Notes under the pieces: generated by a model
Database searches by the model: none
Told to the model about the DNA's origin: nothing
The model's input: only the letters and a program-made list of their open reading frames with translations
Translations under genes and position numbers: made by a program
Source of the DNA: Myxococcaceae bacterium
GTDB taxonomy: Bacteria > Myxococcota > Myxococcia > Myxococcales > Myxococcaceae
Direction of reading: 5' to 3'
NCBI GenBank assembly: GCA_016926755.1
Contig: JAFGNZ010000006.1
Span: 18,982 to 82,981, forward strand
DNA: 64,000 nucleotides
Shown: piece after piece, positions 45,626 through 52,297 of the stretch
Layout of the letters: each line of letters opens with the position of its first letter
Position numbering within the stretch: the stretch's first letter is position 1

Positions 45626-46585
45626 TTGAGTCGGCTCAAGTTCGCGGTCGTGCGCGAAGATCCCGAGCTGGAAGCACAGCTCGTGCGTGCGACCGAGGCC
45701 CGTGCCGTGTTGCTCGTCGCCTCGGGCGGCTGCACAGCACTCTCGCTGAAGCACGGGTTCCCGCGGCTCGATGTCGTCGCCTTCGACTTCAACCCCGCAG
45801 CGCTCGCGCATGTGCGGGAGAAGGCGGCGGCCGTGGAGCGCGGCGAGCTCGGGCGCCTCAATGTCGGTGACGCTTCCCGCTCCGGGCTGAACCAGTGCGG
45901 TGACTTCGAGGGACTCTTTCGCACGCTCCGCGGCTTCCTCCTCGAGTTCGTGCTGACGCAGGAGGAGCTCGAGGCGTTCTTCGCGCCCGCCACGCCGCGC
46001 GAGGCTCAGCGCGCGCTCCTCGACCGCTGGCGTGCCTCGCCGTACTGGTCCGCGGCGTTTGCCGTCACCTTCGTGGATGGCTTCCTCCACGCGATGTTCG
46101 GCCCCGCGGCCACCCAGCACGCCGAGCCCGGCTCCTATCCCGGCTACTTCCAGCGGGCCTTCGAGCGAGGGCTGACCCGGAACGATGCCGCCCACAATCC
46201 CTTCCTCCAGCACGTCCTGCTCGGACACTATCGACCGGAGGACGCCCCCGCCTATGTCCACGCGGGACGGGCGCTGCCGGTGACGCTGATCGAAGGCACG
46301 CTGCTCGACGTCCCGGACCTCGGCCGCTTCGAGCTCATCCACCTCTCGAACATCTTCGACTGGTCCGACGATGCGCTCGTGGCGGCCTGGGCGACGAAGC
46401 TCGCGCGCGAGGCGAAGCCCGGGGCTCGCATCCTCCTCCGGCAGCTGAACAACCAGCGCAAGCTGCGCCGCTTCTTCGAGCCGGCCTTCGTGTTCGACGA
46501 CGCGCTCAGCGCCAGCTTCCTGGAGCGAGATCGCAGTCTCTTCTACGAGCGCTTCGAGATCGGCGCCCGGGTAGCCGCTCGATGA
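45626..46585 (+). CDS. DUF3419 (BtaA-like) S-adenosylmethionine 3-amino-3-carboxypropyl transferase
   Basis: 319 aa. The DUF3419/BtaA family transfers the 3-amino-3-carboxypropyl group of SAM, in known cases to diacylglycerol, the first step of betaine lipid (DGTS) synthesis. Supporting motifs: LLVASGGCTALSL (nucleotide-binding loop), VVAFDFNPAALAHV, the FGPAATQHA segment, NPFLQHVLLGHY and FELIHLSNIFDW. Typical length. TTG at 45626 is chosen because GGAGG is 7 nt upstream; a GTG at 45611 would put that box inside the gene. Leads an operon with the GNAT and diiron genes (4-bp overlap, then 3-bp gap). No BtaB-type N-methyltransferase is nearby, so the final product may differ from betaine lipid. 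Confidence 0.83.
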   Translation: MSRLKFAVVREDPELEAQLVRATEARAVLLVASGGCTALSLKHGFPRLDVVAFDFNPAALAHVREKAAAVERGELGRLNVGDASRSGLNQCGDFEGLFRTLRGFLLEFVLTQEELEAFFAPATPREAQRALLDRWRASPYWSAAFAVTFVDGFLHAMFGPAATQHAEPGSYPGYFQRAFERGLTRNDAAHNPFLQHVLLGHYRPEDAPAYVHAGRALPVTLIEGTLLDVPDLGRFELIHLSNIFDWSDDALVAAWATKLAREAKPGARILLRQLNNQRKLRRFFEPAFVFDDALSASFLERDRSLFYERFEIGARVAAR

Positions 46586-47496
46586 CCCGCGTCCGCTTCG
46601 TGCTCACCGATGCGAACGGCATCGCCCCCTACGTGCCGGAGCTGCGGCGGCTGGAGCAGTCGATCCGCTATCCCATCTCGGATGGAGCGGATCACTTCTT
46701 CATCGATCACGGCCCGGAGTACCACCCGTTCTTCTCGAGCCTCGGCGACGCACGCTTCCTCCTGGCGCTCCGTGGAGACCGCGTCATCGGATCCATCGCC
46801 GGCGTGATGCGGACCGTCTCCGTGAGCCGCCGCGCGTTCCGCGCCCTCTACCTCTGCGACCTGAAGGTGGCCGCGGATGAGCGAGGCCGAGGGCTCTCGC
46901 GCCAGCTCGTCCGGGTGGGACTCGGGCACGTCATCCGGGATCGCGAGCTGCGGCAGACGCGCTTCTTCTACGGAGCCGCGATGCGCGGTGCGCAGGGGGA
47001 TGTGATGCGCACCGCTCGAGGGGCCCATCCCTTCAGGCTGAGCAGCTCGGGCGTCCAGCTCCAGCTCTACTTCGCCTCACCGGAGGCGCTGGCGCGACTC
47101 GAGCTTGAGGGAGCCCCACCGCCGCCCCGCACGCTGGGCGCGGTGCTCGGCCCCGCCACGCGCGCGGAGGAGCCGGGGATCCTCTCGACGGCGGGCCGCA
47201 AGGATCTCCGCCTCATCTCGTCGGGGCAGCCCTGGCCGCTCATCCACCTGCCGCTGGGGCCCGAGGCGTGGCAGCCCTCGTGGGGCGCCTACCTCCAGCG
47301 GTGTGGAGAGGCGATCGTGAGCCGCGGCCTTCCAGGGAGCGCCTGCTTCGCGATCGATGAGCGCCTGACGGACCACATCTCCTGGCTGTCCGCGCAGGGC
47401 ATCACCCCGGGTGCCGTCTGCACGGTCTACGCGCTCCGACTCTCGCTGCGCCCGGCGGCCGTCACCTGGGTGCATCTGCCCACGTCCGAGATCTGA
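46582..47496 (+). CDS. GNAT-fold N-acyltransferase
   Basis: 304 aa. The GNAT domain occupies the first ~180 residues: LLALRGDRVIGSIAGVMR, YLCDLKVAADERGRGLSRQLVR (acyl-CoA pyrophosphate loop RGRGLS) and FFYGAAMRGAQGD. The C-terminal ~120 residues resemble a second acyltransferase-like half, as in twin-GNAT proteins. The ATG overlaps the DUF3419 stop (ATGA), and the stop is 3 nt from the diiron gene. In this context it could acylate the free amine left by the DUF3419 product, giving an N-acyl homoserine-type lipid; this is inference. Confidence 0.8.
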   Translation: MTRVRFVLTDANGIAPYVPELRRLEQSIRYPISDGADHFFIDHGPEYHPFFSSLGDARFLLALRGDRVIGSIAGVMRTVSVSRRAFRALYLCDLKVAADERGRGLSRQLVRVGLGHVIRDRELRQTRFFYGAAMRGAQGDVMRTARGAHPFRLSSSGVQLQLYFASPEALARLELEGAPPPPRTLGAVLGPATRAEEPGILSTAGRKDLRLISSGQPWPLIHLPLGPEAWQPSWGAYLQRCGEAIVSRGLPGSACFAIDERLTDHISWLSAQGITPGAVCTVYALRLSLRPAAVTWVHLPTSEI

Positions 47497-47499
47497 AGC

Positions 47500-48231
47500 A
47501 TGCGCGACTACCTCCAGGCGTTGAAGGCTCGTGTCGCACCGCTCGAGAGTCCGTACCTGCGCTCGCTGGCGGACGGCTCCTTCGAGCGGGAGGACTTCGT
47601 CGAGACGCAGCTCCAGTTCCTCCACGCCGTGGTCTACTTCCCCCGTCCCATGGCGGTGCTCGCCGCACGGCTCCCCCGCCCCGAGCAGCGGCTCAGCCTG
47701 CTGGAGAACGTGCGGGATGAGCACGGCGCCGGGGATCTCGCCGGCAGCCACGAGAGCACCTTCCTCACGCTGCTCGCGCGGCTGGGGGCCAGCAAGGCCG
47801 AGATCGATCGGCGCGCGCAATGGCCGGAGGTGCGCGCATTCAACTCGACGCTGCTGGGGGTCTGCGCGCACGACGATCTGCCCACCGCCCTGGCCATGCT
47901 CGGCGTGATCGAGGATCTGTTCTCAGGCATCTCCGCGCGGATCGGCCGCTCGATCGTGGAGCGCGGCTGGCTCCGCGCGGAGGAGCTGACGCACTACCCC
48001 ACGCACGAGGTGCTCGATCTCAGCCACGCCGAAGGGTTCTACCGGCTGATCGAGCCGCTCGTCTCAGCAGATCCGCGAGCGGCGTATCAGGTGCACCAGG
48101 GGCTCGAGCTCGGGGCGCACATCTTCCTGCGCCTCTATGAGGATCTCTTCCGAGCCCGGCGGCGTCGGGTGTTTCGAGAGCTCACCGGGCCGCACAGCCT
48201 CGCGGATGGGTGGGCGCTGCCTAGGGAGTAG
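47500..48231 (+). CDS. Haem-oxygenase-like diiron (HDO) redox enzyme
   Basis: 243 aa, all-helical, 'iron-containing redox enzyme' family, relatives of PqqC/UndA/SznF. The signature ENVRDEHGAGDLAGSHESTFLTLL carries Glu and His ligands. Further ligand candidates lie in LGVIEDLFSGISARIG (Glu), LTHYPTHEVLDLSHAEGFY and HQGLELGAHIF. HDO enzymes use O2 to oxidise or fragment amino- or fatty-acid-type substrates, so the predicted substrate is the product of the two preceding enzymes. ATG at 47500, 3 nt after the GNAT stop. The 3' end overlaps the convergent ABC-binding-protein gene by 11 bp. Confidence 0.82.
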   Translation: MRDYLQALKARVAPLESPYLRSLADGSFEREDFVETQLQFLHAVVYFPRPMAVLAARLPRPEQRLSLLENVRDEHGAGDLAGSHESTFLTLLARLGASKAEIDRRAQWPEVRAFNSTLLGVCAHDDLPTALAMLGVIEDLFSGISARIGRSIVERGWLRAEELTHYPTHEVLDLSHAEGFYRLIEPLVSADPRAAYQVHQGLELGAHIFLRLYEDLFRARRRRVFRELTGPHSLADGWALPRE

Positions 48232-49258
48232 CGGGCGCGGCGCCGCCGGTGAACTCGGGCAGCAGGTACTCGTCTACCGGGGACACCTTCTCCACGTGGC
48301 CCAGCTCCACGAGCTGCTTGCCCAGCGTCTCCCAGCGCTCGCGGCTCATCACGCCCAGCCCCCGGGCCCGCGTCTCGTCGGTCACGATGAGCGGCTTTTG
48401 CGCCTCGGCGATCGCGGCGAAGGTCTCCGCGTCCATGGTGGTGTTGAGCTTCGCCATGATGTCGTTGGCCGGCTTGGGGTTGTCCAGGTAGGCCTGCCAC
48501 CCCTCGCGGAGGGCCTGGACGAAGGCGCGCACGAGCTCCGGCGACTTCTGCAGGAGCTCACGCCGCGTCATCACCACCGTGGCGTACGGGTTGAAGCCCT
48601 CGTCGGCCACCCGGAAGACGATCGGGTCCGCGCCCTGCTTCTTCGCGGCCAGCGGCTCGGAGGTGAGGAAGCACTGCTGGGCGAACTCCTTGTCCGCCAT
48701 GAAGCGCGCCACCCCGCCGTCGTAGGGGACGATCTTCACCTTGTCGAGGCCGTACTTCTTCTTGAGGAAGACCGCGTAGGGCGCGCCCGGCTCCATCGCC
48801 AGCGTGCCACCGGAGAGCACCTCCCCCAGCGTCTTCGCGCCCCGGGAGGCGTGGGCCATGATGGCGCGCGGCGAGGTCTGGTACACGGCGAACAGCGGCA
48901 CCAGATCCACGCCGCGAGCGCGCGCCGTCAGCAGCTCGTCCGCGCTGGTGGTGCCGAACTCCACCTGGCCCGTGCCGACCATCTGCGCCACGGGAGCGCC
49001 CGCGCCGCCGCCCAGCACCTCCACGTCCAGCCCGTGGCGGGTAAAGGCGCCGCTCTCGCGCGCGGCGTAGAAGCCGCCGAACTCGGGCTCGGGCACCCAG
49101 TCCAGCGCGAGCTTCACCCGGGTGGGCGCTGGCTTCTGGGCCGCGGCATTGCTCCCGGCCTGCCCCGCAGGTGCCGCCGGCTCCGACTTCTCCCGGGTGC
49201 AGCCCACCGCCAGCGCTCCCAGACACCACAGCACGCCAAGCCAGCACGCCTTCTTCAT
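48221..49258 (-). CDS. ABC transporter substrate-binding lipoprotein, NMT1/THI5-like
   Basis: 345 aa, exported lipoprotein: signal MKKACWLGVLWCLGALAVGC with a lipobox ending at Cys20, then an Ala/Pro-rich linker and a periplasmic NMT1-type binding domain. Motifs: LALDWVPEPEFGGFYAARE, GQVEFGTTSADELL and VVPYDGG-like KIVPYDGGVARF. The family binds thiamine pyrimidine precursors, nitrate, sulfonates or taurine; the LDWVP start is closest to ThiY/THI5. No TPP riboswitch sequence is visible nearby to confirm thiamine. GGAGGAGAC precedes the ATG. 25 bp before the permease gene on the opposite side, so gene order on the minus strand is unknown gene, ATPase, permease, binding protein. Confidence 0.88.
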   Translation of the reverse strand: MKKACWLGVLWCLGALAVGCTREKSEPAAPAGQAGSNAAAQKPAPTRVKLALDWVPEPEFGGFYAARESGAFTRHGLDVEVLGGGAGAPVAQMVGTGQVEFGTTSADELLTARARGVDLVPLFAVYQTSPRAIMAHASRGAKTLGEVLSGGTLAMEPGAPYAVFLKKKYGLDKVKIVPYDGGVARFMADKEFAQQCFLTSEPLAAKKQGADPIVFRVADEGFNPYATVVMTRRELLQKSPELVRAFVQALREGWQAYLDNPKPANDIMAKLNTTMDAETFAAIAEAQKPLIVTDETRARGLGVMSRERWETLGKQLVELGHVEKVSPVDEYLLPEFTGGAAPATP

Positions 49259-49283
49259 GTCTCCTCCGTGCGCGTGTGAAACC

Positions 49284-50060
49284 TCATGAAGCCGACGGGT
49301 GCCAGCGCCTGAGCAGGCGCGCCCCCGCCAGGCTCACCACTCCGAACAGGACGATACCCAGCCCGGACGCGCACAGCACCGCCGCGAACATCAAATCCGT
49401 CCGAAGCTGCCGGTACGCCGCGAGCACCAGGATCCCCAGCCCCGCCGTCCCCTCCGAGAAGCCGGCCACGAACTCGCCCACGATGGCGCCGATGACGGCC
49501 AGGCCCGAGGCGATGCGCAGCCCCGTGAAGATGTGGGGCAAGGCGCCGGGCAGCTCCAGCTTGAGCAGCGTGGCGAGCCGGCGCGCGCCGTAGAGGCGGA
49601 ACAGATCCCTCAAGGCCGGCTCCACCGAGCGAAGGCCGCTGAGCGTGTTGGCGATGACGGGGAACACCGAGACGATGAAGGCCGAGGCGGCCACCGCCCG
49701 CTGTCCGGGGCCGAACCACAGCACCAGCAGCGGCGCCACGGCGACGATGGGGACCGTCTGTAGGAAGATCGTATAGGGGTAGAGCGCGCGCTCGAGCAGC
49801 CGTGAGGAGGCGAGCACCACCGCGCCGAGCACCCCGGCCACGGCGCTCAGGCCGAAGCCGATCAGCGCGGCCTCCGCGGTGACCCAGGCGCTGGAGGCCA
49901 GCTGCCCGGCGTCACGCACCCCGGTGGCGAACACCGCCGAAGGAGGCGGCAGGAGGAAGGCCCGCACGCCGAAGGCCCGCACGAGCACCTCCCAGAGGGC
50001 CAGCAGCGCGCAGAGCGCGACCAGCGGCGGGAACGAGCGGAGCAGCAGGCCGCGCACCAC
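49284..50060 (-). CDS. ABC transporter permease
   Basis: 258 aa, inner membrane, five to six hydrophobic helices, BPD_transp_1 family. The EAA loop, with GARRLATLLKLELPGALPHIFTGLRIASGLAVIG, is the ATPase-docking segment typical of NMT1/nitrate-taurine permeases. GTG at 50060 (or the adjacent 50057) overlaps the stop of the ATPase gene (TAGTGGTG), so translation is coupled; the upstream open frame is out of phase with good codon use. Works with the substrate-binding lipoprotein and the ATPase around it. Confidence 0.9.
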   Translation of the reverse strand: MVRGLLLRSFPPLVALCALLALWEVLVRAFGVRAFLLPPPSAVFATGVRDAGQLASSAWVTAEAALIGFGLSAVAGVLGAVVLASSRLLERALYPYTIFLQTVPIVAVAPLLVLWFGPGQRAVAASAFIVSVFPVIANTLSGLRSVEPALRDLFRLYGARRLATLLKLELPGALPHIFTGLRIASGLAVIGAIVGEFVAGFSEGTAGLGILVLAAYRQLRTDLMFAAVLCASGLGIVLFGVVSLAGARLLRRWHPSAS

Positions 50061-50878
50061 TAGCCGCCCCCTCGCTCCAGGACCTCGGACAGCACCTGCA
50101 CCTCGCGGGCGAAGGCAGGCTCCAGGCGCAGCGCCGCGGTGCGCTCGCGAGGCAGCTCCAGCGCGCGATCCCGCACCACGCGCGCGGGGCGCCGGGAGAA
50201 CACCACCACCCGCTCGGCCAGCCAGGCCGCCTCGGAGAGCGAGTGGGTGACGAAGAGCACCGTCATCCCCAGCTCGTGCCACAGCGCCCGGAGCTGATCA
50301 TCCAGCCGGCCGCGGGTGAGCTCGTCCACCGCGGCGAACGGCTCATCCATCAGCAGCAGCCGCGGCCGCGTCACCAGCGCCCGGGCCAGGGACACGCGCA
50401 TGCGCATGCCGCCGGAGAGCTCCGCCGGGTAGCGCGCGGTGAAGTCCCCCAGGCCCACCTGGGCGAGCACCTGTCGCGCCGCGGCCTCGCGCTCCGAGCG
50501 GGACACCCCGGACAGCTCCAGCGGCAACGCGGCGTTGTCCAGCACCGAGCGCCAGGGCAGCAGGTGCGCGTCCTGGAAGACGTACGCGATGGGGGCGCGC
50601 CAGGCCTCCGCCTGTCCCACCGCGGGGACCAGCTCCACCCCGCCGCTCGTGGCCTCATCCAGGCCGGCGATGATGCGCAGCAGGGTGGACTTGCCGCAGC
50701 CGGAGGGGCCCACCAGCGCCACGAAGGAGCCCGGGGTGATGTCGAGCTCCACCCCATCTAGCGCCTCCACTCCGCCTGGGAAGGTCCGGTGCACGCGCGC
50801 CACCCGCACGCGGATCCCGCTTCCGAGCGAGGGAGCGGGAGTCGCGGGCGGTGCCGGCACGGAGGCGAGGGGTGTCAT
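50060..50878 (-). CDS. ABC transporter ATP-binding protein
   Basis: 272 aa. Nucleotide-binding subunit: Walker A GPSGCGKST, Q-loop YVFQDAHLLPW, ABC signature LSGGMRMRVSLARAL, Walker B RLLLMDEPFAAVDE and H-loop FVTHSLSEA, all intact. The sequence is typical of the nitrate/sulfonate/taurine (SsuB/TauB/ThiZ) class. The N-terminal ~35 residues are Pro/Ala-rich and non-conserved. ATG 50878 lies 11 nt after the end of the upstream unknown gene. Same operon as the permease and binding protein. Confidence 0.93.
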   Translation of the reverse strand: MTPLASVPAPPATPAPSLGSGIRVRVARVHRTFPGGVEALDGVELDITPGSFVALVGPSGCGKSTLLRIIAGLDEATSGGVELVPAVGQAEAWRAPIAYVFQDAHLLPWRSVLDNAALPLELSGVSRSEREAAARQVLAQVGLGDFTARYPAELSGGMRMRVSLARALVTRPRLLLMDEPFAAVDELTRGRLDDQLRALWHELGMTVLFVTHSLSEAAWLAERVVVFSRRPARVVRDRALELPRERTAALRLEPAFAREVQVLSEVLERGGG

Positions 50879-50889
50879 GGCCCCGGGGA

Positions 50890-52209
50890 TCAGGTGGTGA
50901 GGATGATGCGACCACCCTGCAGCGCGCGGCGCACCAGCGACAGGGCCTGCTCGGAGGCGGCCTCGGCCTCGGTGAGCCGGCGCAGGCACAGCGGCCCCTG
51001 CGTCGTCGTCACCGCGCGCTTGAGATCCGTCAGCAGCATCATCGCCGCCTGGATCATCTCCTTGGCCTGCGGCGACTCCTCCGCCGGCTTGCCCGCCTTC
51101 TCCGCCACGTACTCGGTGAAGCGCTTCACCACGTCCGTGGTCTTCTGCGGATCGAACTGCTCCAGCAGCGGCTTGATGCGGCCGGCGTTGATCTGGATCA
51201 GCCGCAGCGAGCCCACCTTCTGGAAGGCGGGGTGCACCAGGCCGATCTCCTGCATGTCGAAGACGCCCAGCAGCCCCTCCTCCGGGGCCTTGTGCGCGTG
51301 GGGCACCACGTCCACGAAGAGCGCCAGCGGCTCGGCGCCCTGCTGGAAGGCCTCCAGCTCCTCCTCATCCAGCGGCGGGAACTGCTCCGGGGTGCCGATG
51401 AAGAGCAGCGGCAGGACGATCTCCGCCCAGAACTCCTCGGGGGCGCAGCCGGTGCCGCCCACCGTGGCCACCATGTGCCCCATCAGCTCCGCCAGCCGCG
51501 GCGCGCGCTCCGCCTGGTCCGCCAGGGACTTCGTCGCGTCCAGCCGCTGCAGCGACATGACGATCTGCCCCTCGAACTGCTCGCGCGCCTCCTTGGGCAG
51601 CGGCGGCTGCGTGCGCCCCAGCGCGTCCTTCACGTCCCGCGCGAGCGAGTCCGGCTTCGCCTCGAAGGTGGTCTTCGTCTTGGCGGGATCCATCACCACG
51701 AACTGGAGGAAGCCGGGATCGAACAGCCGCTGGTAGTCCACCGGCCCCAGCTTGGGCTGCCCGAGCGCCGCGGCCGGGTTGGCGCCGAAGCGCACCTGCC
51801 CGAGCGAGCGGCGGATGTCGGCGGCCAGATCCTCCAGCTTCGCCAGCTTGCCCTGGCTCAGCGAGTCCATCGCCGCGCCGAAGGGCGACAGCATGATGAT
51901 GGCCTCGGGGAAGCCCAGCGTGGCGCCCTCGGGCGAGTCCCGGTTGGGGAACCAGAAGGCCTGGTGCTCGGCGGCCATGCGCGCGGCGAAGGCTCCGGCG
52001 AGGCCCAGCGCCAGGGCCTGGTGCTCCGGGCGGTTCGCCTGGAAGGGGCCGCCCAGCAGCTTGATGACGCTCTTCTCCACATCCCCCCAGGGAGCCTTGA
52101 GGAGATCAACGGGCTTGCCCTCGACCTTCTCGAGAGCGGCCGCGAGCTGGGCCTGGGCCTGGAACACGTGCTGGGGAACGGGGTGGGCCTGCGCGGAGGG
52201 TTGGGCCAT
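50890..52209 (-). CDS. Conserved protein of unknown function
   Basis: 439 aa, no recognised domain, signal or membrane segment. The mixed alpha/beta sequence contains EAIIMLSPFGAAMDSLS, PLLFIGTPEQFPPLDEEELE, VDVVPHAHKAPEEG and HMVATVGGTGCAPEEFW. It is first in the ABC transporter operon (12 nt before the ATPase gene), but nothing shows it takes part in transport. The ATG at 52209 has CAGGAT upstream. It is divergent from the outer-membrane-type lipoprotein gene across an 88-bp gap holding an inverted repeat. Confidence 0.7.
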   Translation of the reverse strand: MAQPSAQAHPVPQHVFQAQAQLAAALEKVEGKPVDLLKAPWGDVEKSVIKLLGGPFQANRPEHQALALGLAGAFAARMAAEHQAFWFPNRDSPEGATLGFPEAIIMLSPFGAAMDSLSQGKLAKLEDLAADIRRSLGQVRFGANPAAALGQPKLGPVDYQRLFDPGFLQFVVMDPAKTKTTFEAKPDSLARDVKDALGRTQPPLPKEAREQFEGQIVMSLQRLDATKSLADQAERAPRLAELMGHMVATVGGTGCAPEEFWAEIVLPLLFIGTPEQFPPLDEEELEAFQQGAEPLALFVDVVPHAHKAPEEGLLGVFDMQEIGLVHPAFQKVGSLRLIQINAGRIKPLLEQFDPQKTTDVVKRFTEYVAEKAGKPAEESPQAKEMIQAAMMLLTDLKRAVTTTQGPLCLRRLTEAEAASEQALSLVRRALQGGRIILTT

Positions 52210-52248
52210 GGCACATCCTGGAGAGAGAGAAACGTGGGCGTCCCCTTA

Positions 52249-52276
52249 TCGTGAAAAACGTGGCCTTGGCCACGAT
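52249..52276. promoter_or_regulatory. Inverted repeat in the divergent intergenic region
   Basis: CGTGGCCTTGGCCACG (52259-52274) is a near-perfect palindrome with 7-bp arms. A further ATCGTG / CACGAT pair at 52249-52254 and 52271-52276 shares part of the right arm. It lies between the divergent starts at 52209 and 52298, so it could be an operator for one or both. No known regulator family is recognised from the word. Confidence 0.4.
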
Positions 52277-52297
52277 TTGTGCCCGTAGGATGCGGAT

